Assembly (NCBI GenBank): GCA_016874555.1
Contig: VGTW01000003.1
Location: 1-64,000, forward strand
Length of the DNA stretch: 64,000 bases
Origin: Gammaproteobacteria bacterium
GTDB taxonomy: Bacteria; Pseudomonadota; Gammaproteobacteria; Steroidobacterales; Steroidobacteraceae
Direction: 5' to 3'
The translations under genes were made by a program, and so were the position numbers. Positions 13,129-22,857 of the stretch are shown piece after piece. Within the stretch, counting starts at the first letter, position 1. Every line of letters begins with the position of its first letter. The notes beneath the pieces were generated by a model. The model saw only the letters and a list, made by a program, of their open reading frames with translations, was not told where the DNA came from and ran no database searches.

Positions 13129-13239
13129 GGCCCGCCACGCAGGCGAGGGACTGCCGGTCGGCCTGCCGACGGAGCGCTTTCGAGTATCATTTGCGCCCCG
13201 GGGTACGTTCTGCCCCGCAGCCAGTTTGACGAGGTCGAC

Positions 13240-14838
13240 ATGCCCCTGACGATAGGTGTCCTGCGGGAAACCTTTGCCGGTGAAAAGCGCGTGGCCGCAG
13301 CTCCCGAAGTGGTCGAAAAGCTGCTCAAGCTCGGCTTCGGTGTCTGCGTCGAGTCCGGTGCCGGCGAGGCCGCAAATTTCAGCGATGCTGCGTTTACCGC
13401 AGCAGGGGCAAGCATTGCTGCCAGCGCGAGTGAGCTGCTGGCCACGTCCGACATCGTGTTCAAGGTACGCGCCCCGTCTACGCAAGAAGTCGCAGCGATG
13501 CGACCGGGTACCACCTTGATCAGCTTCATCTGGCCGGCGCAGAACCCGGAACTCATGAAGCAGATGGCCGAGCGTCGTTTGACCGTGCTGGCCATGGACA
13601 GCGTGCCGCGAATTTCGCGTGCTCAAAAAATGGACGCGTTGTCGTCCATGGCCAATATTGCCGGCTATCGTGCTGTCATCGAGGCTGCGCATCACTTCGG
13701 GCGATTCTTTACCGGGCAGATCACCGCTGCGGGCAAGGTGCTACCGGCCAAAGTATTCGTCATCGGTGCGGGTGTGGCAGGCCTTGCGGCGCTCGGCGCT
13801 GCGGTCGGACTCGGCGCGATCGTTCGCGCCAACGATACGCGCCCGGAGGTCGGCGATCAGGTGAAGTCGATGGGTGCTGAATTCGTGCCCGTCGATTATC
13901 AGGAAGAAGGCAGCGGCGTTGGCGGCTATGCCAAAGTCATGAGCGAGGGCTTTCAGAAAGCGCAGCGCGATGTATTTGCCAAGCAGGCCAAGGACGTCGA
14001 CATCATCATCACGACGGCGCTCATTCCCGGCAAGCCAGCCCCCAAATTGATCACGGCAGACATGGTTCGTTCGATGCGGCCGGGTAGCGTCATCGTCGAT
14101 CTGGCCTCGGAGCAGGGCGGTAACTGCGAACTGACCGTGCCGGGCGAGGTCGTGGTGCGTGAGGGCGTGACGATCATCGGTTACACCGATTTGCCGAGCC
14201 GACTCTCGAAGCAGGCGTCGACGCTGTATGCCACCAATTTGCTGCGGCTTACCGAAGAACTCTGCAAGACCAAAGATGGCAACATCAACGTCAATTTTGA
14301 AGACGAGGCTATCCGCGGAGCGACGGTAATCAAGGAAGGCGGGGTAACTTGGCCGCCACCACCGCCGCGACTTTCAGCGGCTCCGCCACTGGCGAAGGCT
14401 GCTGCCGTCACGGCGCCTGCCGCAGCAAAGAAATCTTCCCATGGGCACGGCGGTGGCGGCGAGCCCATGTCGGGCCAGTCACTTGCCGGTGTCTTTGCCG
14501 TAGGCGCTGCGCTTTTCTGGTTGATTGGTGCTTATGCGCCCGCCTCGTTCCTCGGTCACTTCACGGTCTTTGTGCTGGCCTGTTTCATTGGCTACATGGT
14601 GATCTGGAACGTTACGCCATCGCTGCATACGCCATTGATGAGCGTGACCAACGCCATTTCCAGCATCATTGCCGTTGGCGCCATCGTGCAGGTCGCGCCA
14701 CCCTTGAGCGAGGGGGTGACTGATCGACCCGATGCGCTGATTTTAGGTCTTGCCGTAGCGGCGCTTGCGCTGACGGCGATCAACATGTTCGGCGGCTTCG
14801 CCGTGACTCGTCGCATGCTCGCGATGTTCCGCAAGTAA
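13240..14838 (+). CDS. pntA: NAD(P) transhydrogenase subunit alpha
   Basis: IGVLRETFAGEKRVAAAPEVVEKL, GAGVAGLAALGAA, C-terminal TM segment. Confidence 0.95.
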   Translation: MPLTIGVLRETFAGEKRVAAAPEVVEKLLKLGFGVCVESGAGEAANFSDAAFTAAGASIAASASELLATSDIVFKVRAPSTQEVAAMRPGTTLISFIWPAQNPELMKQMAERRLTVLAMDSVPRISRAQKMDALSSMANIAGYRAVIEAAHHFGRFFTGQITAAGKVLPAKVFVIGAGVAGLAALGAAVGLGAIVRANDTRPEVGDQVKSMGAEFVPVDYQEEGSGVGGYAKVMSEGFQKAQRDVFAKQAKDVDIIITTALIPGKPAPKLITADMVRSMRPGSVIVDLASEQGGNCELTVPGEVVVREGVTIIGYTDLPSRLSKQASTLYATNLLRLTEELCKTKDGNINVNFEDEAIRGATVIKEGGVTWPPPPPRLSAAPPLAKAAAVTAPAAAKKSSHGHGGGGEPMSGQSLAGVFAVGAALFWLIGAYAPASFLGHFTVFVLACFIGYMVIWNVTPSLHTPLMSVTNAISSIIAVGAIVQVAPPLSEGVTDRPDALILGLAVAALALTAINMFGGFAVTRRMLAMFRK

Positions 14839-14850
14839 GAGGCTGCCGAC

Positions 14851-16266
14851 ATGTCCGAAAATCTCGCTACTGTTGCTTATCTCGGCGCCGCCATTCTCTT
14901 CATCATGAGTCTCGGCGGTCTGTCGAATCCCGAGACCTCGCGGCGCGGCAATCTCTACGGCATGGTGGGCATGGCCCTCGCGGTTCTCGCCACTGTGCTT
15001 GGTCCGCGGGTCGATCTGGGTGCGGGACTGCCGTGGATCGTCGGCGCCTTGGCCATTGGTGCTGCCATCGGTTTGTATGCGGCGCGTACCGTGCAGATGA
15101 CGCAGATGCCCGAGCTCGTTGCCTTGATGCACAGCCTCGTGGGCCTCGCCGCTTGCTTTGTCGGCTTCGCGAGTTACGTCGACACCTCGATCGTCTACGA
15201 GGGCGCCGAAAAAGCCATTCACGAAGTCGAGATTTACATCGGCATCCTGATCGGTGCTGTGACGTTCTCGGGCTCGGTCATCGCATTCGGCAAGCTGTCG
15301 GGCAAAATCAGCGGCAAACCGCTGCTATTGCCCGCGCGGCACTGGCTCAATCTTTTGGCCTTGCTGGTGGTGATCTGGCTTGGCGTGCAGTTTGTTGCAG
15401 CGCCGAGTATCGAGGCGGGGATGATGCCGCTACTCATCATGACGGTCATCGCGCTGCTCTTCGGCATACACATGGTAGTCGCCATTGGCGGTGCCGACAT
15501 GCCGGTCGTGGTGTCGATGCTTAACAGCTATTCGGGTTGGGCTGCTGCGGCCACGGGCTTCATGCTGGCCAACGATTTGCTGATTGTCACCGGTGCGCTT
15601 GTCGGCTCATCGGGCGCCATCCTCTCCTACATCATGTGCCGCGCCATGAACCGCAACTTCGTCAGCGTCATTGCCGGTGGCTTCGGCACTACCGGCGGTA
15701 CGACGCCTGCAGCCGCAAGCGGGGCGCAGCCCGCAGGCGAGGTGATATCGGTAAGCGCCAGCGAAACGGCGGAGATGCTGCGTTCGGCACGGAACGTCAT
15801 CATCATTCCGGGTTATGGCATGGCGGTAGCGCAGGCGCAGCATACGGTCTACGAAATCACCAAACTGCTGCGCGAGAAAGGCGTGAACGTGCGCTTTGCC
15901 ATTCATCCGGTCGCAGGGCGCATGCCTGGGCACATGAATGTGCTGCTCGCCGAAGCCAAAGTACCGTACGACATCGTGCTCGAGATGGACGAGATCAACG
16001 ACGATTTCCCGGGTACCGACGTGTCGATCGTGATCGGCGCGAACGATATCGTGAATCCGGCCGCTGAAGATGATCCGACGAGCCCGATCGCCGGCATGCC
16101 CGTGTTGCAGGTCTGGAAGTCGAAAACTTCGATCGTGATGAAGCGCTCGATGGCTTCGGGTTATGCGGGCGTCGACAACCCGCTGTTCGTCAAGGACAAC
16201 AACCGCATGCTCTTCGGCGATGCAAAGAAAATGCTCGATGAGGTACTGGTGGCGCTGAAGAGCTGA
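14851..16266 (+). CDS. pntB: NAD(P) transhydrogenase subunit beta
   Basis: Multi-TM N-terminus and [59 protein letters not shown]. Confidence 0.97.
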   Translation: MSENLATVAYLGAAILFIMSLGGLSNPETSRRGNLYGMVGMALAVLATVLGPRVDLGAGLPWIVGALAIGAAIGLYAARTVQMTQMPELVALMHSLVGLAACFVGFASYVDTSIVYEGAEKAIHEVEIYIGILIGAVTFSGSVIAFGKLSGKISGKPLLLPARHWLNLLALLVVIWLGVQFVAAPSIEAGMMPLLIMTVIALLFGIHMVVAIGGADMPVVVSMLNSYSGWAAAATGFMLANDLLIVTGALVGSSGAILSYIMCRAMNRNFVSVIAGGFGTTGGTTPAAASGAQPAGEVISVSASETAEMLRSARNVIIIPGYGMAVAQAQHTVYEITKLLREKGVNVRFAIHPVAGRMPGHMNVLLAEAKVPYDIVLEMDEINDDFPGTDVSIVIGANDIVNPAAEDDPTSPIAGMPVLQVWKSKTSIVMKRSMASGYAGVDNPLFVKDNNRMLFGDAKKMLDEVLVALKS

Positions 16267-16290
16267 GAGGCGCCGATTTCGCGTTCGCTG

Positions 16291-17535
16291 CTAGTCGTAA
16301 AGCAATGCGCGTTGTCTTGCGATGGCGAACTCTTTGGTGTTCGACAGCCAGGAGTTTTCTATCGCGGCGATATCCATCCCGGCCTCGAGCTGTTGACGCA
16401 AGCTCAGACTTCCCCAGTGTGTGCCAATGGCCCGATCTTCGCGAAATACGATGCGTTCCGGATATAGCCTGCGTAGTGTGCTGAGGATCGCAACCGCCGA
16501 GCGCAATGGTCGGTAGGCCGACGGATGGGTAATGCGCAGGCGGACGCCCTGCATCGGCGCATCGCGATACTTGCCATAAAACGGCTTGTAGTGGATGGCC
16601 TGGAAAAGTACGCCCGGAAGCTGCAAGGCCTGCAGCGACTCTTCGAGCCGGGCGGCATCCAAAAACGTCGCGCCGATGATTTCAAACGGCATCGTTGAAC
16701 CGACACCCTCGTTAATATCTTTGACCGTCGAGGCCACCATACCGGTAGTGGTGTACAGATAGGCTTGGGTTACCGAGGGAACATGGGGCGAGGTGATGCT
16801 CCAGATGAGGCCTGTGTCATCCCAGCTCATCGAGCGTCGCCAGCCGCGCATCGGCACCACACGCAGATCGCAGCCGATGCCGAGTTGGTCATTGAAATAG
16901 CGACCCACTTCGCCGAGCGTCATGCCATGCGTCACTGGCACCGGACCCCAGCCGATAAAGCTGCGGAAGCGATCTTCGACGAGCGTACCCTCAAAGTTCA
17001 GCCCACTCAGGGGATTCGGCCGATCCAGGACCACGAGCGGAATACGCGTCGCAGCGCATGCATGCAGTGCTTCCCCAAGCGTTGAAATATACGTGTAGGT
17101 GCGCGAACCAATATCCTGAATATCGAAAAGAATCACTTCGACGCCAGCCAGCGCCGTCTTCGAGGGGCGCTTTTCTTTGCCATAGAGACTCACTACGGCG
17201 ACGCCGGTCTTCGGATCACGCCCGTCAGCGATGGTTTCGCCAGCGGGAACTTCACCGCGGATGCCGTGCTCAGGACCAAACAGTCTGATCAAAGACAATC
17301 GCGAATCTCCGGCGAGCCGATCGACTGTCGGCACCAGGTTGCCGTCGACGCCAGACGGGTTGGTGATCAGTCCCACGCGCTTGCCCGCCACCAGTTCGAG
17401 ATAAGGGCTGCCCGGCGCTAGTAGAACGTCGATTCCGAGTTCCACCTTGCGCTGCTCGGCCGATAGGCCTGGCAGCGAAGTCAGCAGTGACCAGACCAAT
17501 AAGAAAGCGGCGGAGAGTTTCGAGCGGTGTTTCAT
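16291..17535 (-). CDS. DUF1343 family protein (NamZ-type exo-beta-N-acetylmuramidase)
   Basis: LVAGKRVGLITNPSGVDGNLVPTVDRL, LFGPEHGIRGEVPAGETI, LFDIQDIGSRTYTYISTLGEALHACA; likely start at Met MKHRSK with signal peptide. Confidence 0.88.
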   Translation of the reverse strand: MKHRSKLSAAFLLVWSLLTSLPGLSAEQRKVELGIDVLLAPGSPYLELVAGKRVGLITNPSGVDGNLVPTVDRLAGDSRLSLIRLFGPEHGIRGEVPAGETIADGRDPKTGVAVVSLYGKEKRPSKTALAGVEVILFDIQDIGSRTYTYISTLGEALHACAATRIPLVVLDRPNPLSGLNFEGTLVEDRFRSFIGWGPVPVTHGMTLGEVGRYFNDQLGIGCDLRVVPMRGWRRSMSWDDTGLIWSITSPHVPSVTQAYLYTTTGMVASTVKDINEGVGSTMPFEIIGATFLDAARLEESLQALQLPGVLFQAIHYKPFYGKYRDAPMQGVRLRITHPSAYRPLRSAVAILSTLRRLYPERIVFREDRAIGTHWGSLSLRQQLEAGMDIAAIENSWLSNTKEFAIARQRALLYD

Positions 17536-17545
17536 CTGTACAAAA

Positions 17546-18706
17546 TCATGCCTTGAAGTACCAGCGTCGTCGGTGTAGCCATTCTGCCACAAGCCAATAG
17601 ACCAACAGTGTCACCACTGCAAACAGGAAAGAGCCAAGTCGGGGATCGGCTGACAACGGCGCAAAGAATTCGCGATGCAAGCGAGAGAGTAGCGTCACGT
17701 ACTGCGGATTACCTGCCAGGTCAGTACTCTCTTCGAAGCGGATCAGTGCAAGGGTTCGCGGTACGAGGCCGGTGAGTGCGAAAATCAGCAGGGCATTGCG
17801 GCCAAACGCCTCACAGCCGCGCAGCAACGGTTCGATCAATAGATGCTGCCATCGCCATCGGTCTAGGCACTGCAGCAGCACGGCAATCGATAGCGTCGCC
17901 AGCCCCGTCGTCAACAGTGCGTAACTCGACGTCCAGAGTTTTTTGTTGATCGGCATCAGCTCGTGTGCGAATGAGCCGATTACGGCGGCAACTATGGCGA
18001 TCAACAGCAGGTCGCGAACGAGGGATTTCGCTTGCTGACGTTGCAATAAAAAGTGGCCGACTGCGTAGCCGAGTAGCACCTGAGCGATGGCTGGAGTGGT
18101 ACTTGCAAGCCCCTCGGGGTCGAAGGGCACACCTTCGCCGCGGTACAGGTGAGATTCACCGAGCAGCACTCGATCCAACGTGGTACCAAAGAAACCCTCG
18201 AGTGAATACGGGTCGACTCCATGGGCGAAAGCGACACACGCCCACCAATAGCCGATCAGCAAAAATGCGCTGCAAAACCAGGCGGCACGTACACCGCCGC
18301 TACGCACGATCAGAGCCGCGCACGCCCAGCACAGGGCGATCCGCTGTAAAACCCCCATGATGCGCAGCGTTTCGAACTCTTTGAACTGCAGGCTGCCATC
18401 CGCTCCCCACTTGACGAAGGGCCAGACATTGAGCAACAGACCGATACCGAATATCAGCAGCGTTCGACGTGTCCAGCGCTTCCAAAATTGGGTGTTGCTG
18501 GTGGTGCGCGTCGGGGTTAGTGCAATAGCGTTACCTACTGCAAACAAAAAAAATGGAAAAACCAGATCAGTGAGTGTCCACCCGTGCCAAGTCGCATGTG
18601 CAAGTGGCGGATAGAGACTCGCCCATGAGCCCGGATTATTCACGAGGATCATCAGGGCGACGGTCGCGCCGCGAAACACATCCAAAGTTCGGTTGCGATC
18701 GGTCAT
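17546..18706 (-). CDS. NagX/heparan-alpha-glucosaminide N-acetyltransferase-like integral membrane protein
   Basis: RNRTLDVFRGATVALMILVNNPGSW...WHGWTLTDLVFPFFLFAVGNAI; multi-TM. Confidence 0.8.
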   Translation of the reverse strand: MTDRNRTLDVFRGATVALMILVNNPGSWASLYPPLAHATWHGWTLTDLVFPFFLFAVGNAIALTPTRTTSNTQFWKRWTRRTLLIFGIGLLLNVWPFVKWGADGSLQFKEFETLRIMGVLQRIALCWACAALIVRSGGVRAAWFCSAFLLIGYWWACVAFAHGVDPYSLEGFFGTTLDRVLLGESHLYRGEGVPFDPEGLASTTPAIAQVLLGYAVGHFLLQRQQAKSLVRDLLLIAIVAAVIGSFAHELMPINKKLWTSSYALLTTGLATLSIAVLLQCLDRWRWQHLLIEPLLRGCEAFGRNALLIFALTGLVPRTLALIRFEESTDLAGNPQYVTLLSRLHREFFAPLSADPRLGSFLFAVVTLLVYWLVAEWLHRRRWYFKA

Positions 18707-18829
18707 GGCGGGCGCTGATGTCGAAAAGTGACCGTGGGTCGGGCGAGAGTCCACCGCAAACGATATTGGCACCAAGCGATCCATTCGTCGACCCGCCTGC
18801 TTTGCTGCGGATCGGCTAGAGTGTCAGTG

Positions 18830-19630
18830 ATGAGATTTTCGGTGGCACAGGTGGATGAGTTCTTTGCTCAAGGATGGACGGTCGTGGGGGGGCTGTTCAG
18901 CCTCGATGAGATGCGCACGGCCCGGGCGGCATTCGAGCGACTGTATGGCGCGGCGCAGGTTTTGCGTAGCACCCAAGACCATGAAGGCGCCTATTTCGTG
19001 CTCGAAGCCCCGCCCAAAGGCGAGGTCATCGTCAAGCGGGTTGTATGGGCCGGAGGCGCAGAGCCTGACCTGCTGGCGCTCGGCGCTGATCGGCGCTTGA
19101 TCGAGCCCGCACTCGATCTGCTCGGCAGCGACCATTGCGAGCAACTGCTTTGCCAGGCGCATTTCAAGATGCCGCGGGATGGGGTCTCCTTCGATTGGCA
19201 TCAGGATGTGCAGCACCGCGACAAGGGCCCGGGCACTTGGCGGGATCTCAACGGTCGCGGCTCCTACGTGCAGACCATCATGCTCATCGATGACATGACC
19301 GAGGCTAATGGTCCGTTGAAGTTCATTCCTCGCAGCGCGGTCCGCGGTAGCGATACGTTGCGCTTGTCTGCCGAGTCCTATGACTACAACATACCGATGG
19401 GTCGCACTGACACGCCAGCGTTCTTCGATGAGTCGCAAGCCGTGACTATCACCGGTCGTGCAGGAAGCGTTCTATTCTTTGGTCCTTACGCCATCCACGG
19501 CAGTATGGCGAACGAATCGGACGTTCCACGTCGCATACTCATCAACGGTTATGCGTATCCTGGTGCGAACGGTCGCGTCTATCCGGGCCGCGGCTCGGGA
19601 CGGACCCTGCGCCGGTCGGCGGTCGCCTAG
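18830..19630 (+). CDS. Phytanoyl-CoA dioxygenase (PhyH) family protein
   Basis: FSVAQVDEFFAQGWTVVGGLFS, SFDWHQDVQHRDKGP (HxD), distal HGS motif near FFGPYAIHGSMANES. Confidence 0.85.
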   Translation: MRFSVAQVDEFFAQGWTVVGGLFSLDEMRTARAAFERLYGAAQVLRSTQDHEGAYFVLEAPPKGEVIVKRVVWAGGAEPDLLALGADRRLIEPALDLLGSDHCEQLLCQAHFKMPRDGVSFDWHQDVQHRDKGPGTWRDLNGRGSYVQTIMLIDDMTEANGPLKFIPRSAVRGSDTLRLSAESYDYNIPMGRTDTPAFFDESQAVTITGRAGSVLFFGPYAIHGSMANESDVPRRILINGYAYPGANGRVYPGRGSGRTLRRSAVA

Positions 19631-19679
19631 CGGGGCGATCTGACGTGGCTACCTAACGATTCTCTGAGGTACATCGGTC

Positions 19680-21185
19680 GTGGGCAGCAATTATTTTCAT
19701 GTACTCGACTGGACGATGGTTGGGGCGTATTTCGCCCTCGTGACCTGGATCGGTCATCACGTCAAAGATTTACAGGGCAGCACACGCGAGTACTTCCTCG
19801 GTTCGCGCTCTTTGCCTTGGTATGCCGTGTCGATGTCGATCGTCGCCACCGCAGTGAGCGGCGTTACCTTCATCGGTGTGCCGGCGCTGGTATTCGCACA
19901 AGGCGGCGACTTTCGCTATCTGCAGTTCTGTTTGGCGGGGCTTATTTCCAAGACCATTCTCGGACACTTCATTTTGCCGCGTCTGTACGAAAAGAATTAT
20001 GCGAGTCCCTACGACTTCATCCGCGATAAGCTCGGCCCGGTGTTCGGCAAACTGTCGGCGCTACTCTTTTTCATTGGTGCGGTGCTCGGTCAGGGTGTTC
20101 GAGTGTTTGCGGTCGCGCTCGTCCTCGAGTTGCTTACCGGCCTCGATTTTGCCGGTTGCGTCGCGCTCAGCGTAGGTGTGGCCGCGCTCAGCACCATGCT
20201 CGGCGGAATTCGCGCGGTGGTTTGGTCCGACGTGCTGCAGTTCTGCATGTTCGTCGCCGCCGGTTTAATGGCGATTCTTTTTGTTACGCAAACCTTTCCC
20301 GATGGCCTAACTGGCTTGTTGTCAGCTGCGGATTCTGCGGGCAAGACGCATGTCATCGAGTGGAGCACCGACCCGCGCGTCAACTTCACGCTTTGGGCCG
20401 GTGCCCTCGCGATGCCGTTCCAGAATCTTGCGGCCTACGGCACGGATCAGTTAAACACGCAGCGCATGCTGTGTTGTCGATCAGTACGCGAGGCGCGTAT
20501 TGCGCTTTATGTCAGCAACTTCGGCGAGCTGGTGGTGGTGTTATTTTTGATGGTGGGCGTCGCCCTTTGGGGTTATTACAGCTTGAACGCGGTCGACCCG
20601 GCGTTTGCACCGCTGATCGCCGAAAACGTCGATCGTATTTTCCCGACATTTATTTTGTCCGAGATGCCGACTGGACTACGCGGATTCATGGTGGCAGCGC
20701 TGTTTGCGGCGGCAATGTCGAGCCCAGTGCTCTCGGCGCTTTCCGAGACCAGTATCACCATGTTTCACGCGGGGCATCGCAACGGGACGCTAGACGAGTC
20801 GAGGGCGGTGATACTGTCGCGCATTCTGGTGCTCGTTTGGGCGTTTGTTCTGGGTGGCTTCGCCTTGCTGCTGGTAGGCTCCGACGAACGGTTGATCCCG
20901 CTCGCTTTCGCCATGACGGCGTATACCTATGGTCCGATGCTCGGACTTTTTCTGCTCGCCTTGTGTGTCTCGCGCGAACGGATCCGTAATGCGCCGCTTG
21001 GTGTCGTGGTTTCACTCATCGGGGTCTTACTGGTCCACAACGCACAGTTTTTCGGGTTTACCAGTGACCGTGAGTTGGTGGCATTTCCTTGGCTATTTCC
21101 GCTCGGGGTAGCGCTTTGCGTGGGTTTCGCCCTCTTACCCATTGGAAGGGGACTCGGCTATCCTCCGCGTCATGAGTCACGGTAG
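19680..21185 (+). CDS. Sodium:solute symporter (SSS) family transporter
   Basis: Multi-TM; GSRSLPWYAVSMSIVATAVSGVTFIGVPALVF, AMSSPVLSALSETSITM; GTG start. Confidence 0.88.
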   Translation: MGSNYFHVLDWTMVGAYFALVTWIGHHVKDLQGSTREYFLGSRSLPWYAVSMSIVATAVSGVTFIGVPALVFAQGGDFRYLQFCLAGLISKTILGHFILPRLYEKNYASPYDFIRDKLGPVFGKLSALLFFIGAVLGQGVRVFAVALVLELLTGLDFAGCVALSVGVAALSTMLGGIRAVVWSDVLQFCMFVAAGLMAILFVTQTFPDGLTGLLSAADSAGKTHVIEWSTDPRVNFTLWAGALAMPFQNLAAYGTDQLNTQRMLCCRSVREARIALYVSNFGELVVVLFLMVGVALWGYYSLNAVDPAFAPLIAENVDRIFPTFILSEMPTGLRGFMVAALFAAAMSSPVLSALSETSITMFHAGHRNGTLDESRAVILSRILVLVWAFVLGGFALLLVGSDERLIPLAFAMTAYTYGPMLGLFLLALCVSRERIRNAPLGVVVSLIGVLLVHNAQFFGFTSDRELVAFPWLFPLGVALCVGFALLPIGRGLGYPPRHESR

Positions 21186-21408
21186 GGTCACGCCGCAACT
21201 GCGGCATTGGATCGTCAAACAAATCGAAGCCGGCAAAAGCCCGGAGTCAGTGCTTGAATTAATGATTCGCAACGGCTGGCCGGAGGGCGCTGCGCTCGAT
21301 GTAATCGAGCGCACGCTGCGGATGCGTGTGGCGCAAATCAAGTCCGTTGAAAACGCCGCTGCCCAGACGACCGACGCCAAGGGCCCGTCGCCGGCGCCCG
21401 AGGTTTAA
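21172..21408 (+). CDS. Small hypothetical helical protein
   Basis: MSHGRVTPQLRHWIVKQIEAGKSPESVLELMIRNGWPEGAALDVIERTL; start overlaps SSS gene end; 3 bp before next gene. Confidence 0.65.
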   Translation: MSHGRVTPQLRHWIVKQIEAGKSPESVLELMIRNGWPEGAALDVIERTLRMRVAQIKSVENAAAQTTDAKGPSPAPEV

Positions 21409-21411
21409 CAA

Positions 21412-22014
21412 ATGCGCGCGTCCCGCGCAGATATAGATGCGCTACCGATCTTTCCGCTGATCGATCCGACGTTTCTCACCATTGACGAACATGCTGCTTT
21501 ACTCGACTTCGCGGAGCGTAATGACGCCGCCTTCGGCATGCCTTATGCCGGCGATTATTGGAAAGGCCGGACGCTCACGCCCACGGATATCGACGATGAG
21601 CATATCCGCGGAATATTTCGCCAGACTCGCGATCGGGCTATCGCCAAACTCACCGCCGTGCTGACCGAGCAGCTTGGACCGCAGCCGCCGCTTTACTCAG
21701 ACCTCATCAACTACGCGCGCTGGCCGCCCGGTTACGAGTTAGAACCGCATGCTGACAACGAAAATCCGCGTGCGGCTCCGCACCCTTATCCTTGGCGTGA
21801 CTTCGCTACGGTCATTTACTTGAACGATGACTATGATGGCGGTGAGATCCACTTCCCGAATCTTGGGCTCGAGCTTAAGCCCCGACCGCGTATGCTAGTG
21901 GTGTTTCCAGGCACGATGTTTTTCCTGCATGGAGTACGTCGAGTGACACGCGGCATGCGACATACCATCGCGTCTTTCATTACTTTCGACGCTGACCATC
22001 GCTTCGAATTTTAA
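21412..22014 (+). CDS. 2OG-Fe(II) oxygenase (prolyl 4-hydroxylase-like)
   Basis: LEPHADNENPRAAPHPYPWRDFATVIYLNDDYDGGEIHFPNLGLELKPRPRMLVVFPG...HGVRRVTRGMRHTI: HxD...H...R motif. Confidence 0.85.
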   Translation: MRASRADIDALPIFPLIDPTFLTIDEHAALLDFAERNDAAFGMPYAGDYWKGRTLTPTDIDDEHIRGIFRQTRDRAIAKLTAVLTEQLGPQPPLYSDLINYARWPPGYELEPHADNENPRAAPHPYPWRDFATVIYLNDDYDGGEIHFPNLGLELKPRPRMLVVFPGTMFFLHGVRRVTRGMRHTIASFITFDADHRFEF

Positions 22015-22032
22015 GCTGGAACGTGTTGTCAT

Positions 22033-22806
22033 ATGATCAAGGTCCCGGATAATACTATCGCTGCTATTCCCTATGACGATTTTTATCGTGGAAAGCACGC
22101 GCAGGTCTATTTCAATCTGCGTGGGCGTAATAAGCGCGACTGGTTCTCGCGTCATGCGTATTTTTGCCTGCCGCTGGTGATCGGTAATCAGTACGGGCTT
22201 GCTATGCGCTCCTTGTGGCGCGCAACCTTTCTTTGGAATGGCGGTCCGGACCCTGCGGATACCACAGTCAAAATACACAATAACGAAGACGAGATCCGTC
22301 ATGGTAATCTGCAGACCATGGTCTCCAACTTCGGGCTTGGCATCGTCACTGTTCAGACGGCCTTCGCGTTGCGCACGCCGCCCGGCATCAACCTCATGAC
22401 CTTACAGCCACCTAATTATTTCATTGATGGCTTGCAGAATATGACGGGTGTGGTCGAGACTGACAACCTACGCCGCGACTTCACCTTCAATCTCAAAATT
22501 ACCCGCACGAATTTTCCGGTGGAGATTGAGGTGGGCGACGTCATCGCCGGTGTCTTGCCCACACCCCGCCAGTTTGTCGAAAACTTCGATATCGTCGATG
22601 GGTGTACTCTATTCACGCCTGAGCAGATCGCTGCCGAGCAGCAGGCAGCGCGTGACTTCGGTCGCGAACGTACCGAACGCGATCCGCTACGACCCGACGG
22701 CGTCGGTCGTCGATATCACAAAGGCGAAGATGTATACGGAAACAAATTCGTACACTCGCATCAAACGCGACTAAAGAACGGATCTGAACGTTGCGACGGC
22801 GACTAG
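22033..22806 (+). CDS. DUF6065-like protein of unknown function
   Basis: Recalled family features: CLPLVIGNQYGL, WNGGPDPADT, FGLGIVTVQTAFALRTPPGINLM, PPNYFIDG...TGVVETDNLRRDFTFNLKITRTN. Confidence 0.65.
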   Translation: MIKVPDNTIAAIPYDDFYRGKHAQVYFNLRGRNKRDWFSRHAYFCLPLVIGNQYGLAMRSLWRATFLWNGGPDPADTTVKIHNNEDEIRHGNLQTMVSNFGLGIVTVQTAFALRTPPGINLMTLQPPNYFIDGLQNMTGVVETDNLRRDFTFNLKITRTNFPVEIEVGDVIAGVLPTPRQFVENFDIVDGCTLFTPEQIAAEQQAARDFGRERTERDPLRPDGVGRRYHKGEDVYGNKFVHSHQTRLKNGSERCDGD

Positions 22807-22857
22807 CTACTATCAATAAACTTGATGGCGATTAGCTGCTGGCAGCCTTCGCCGAGT

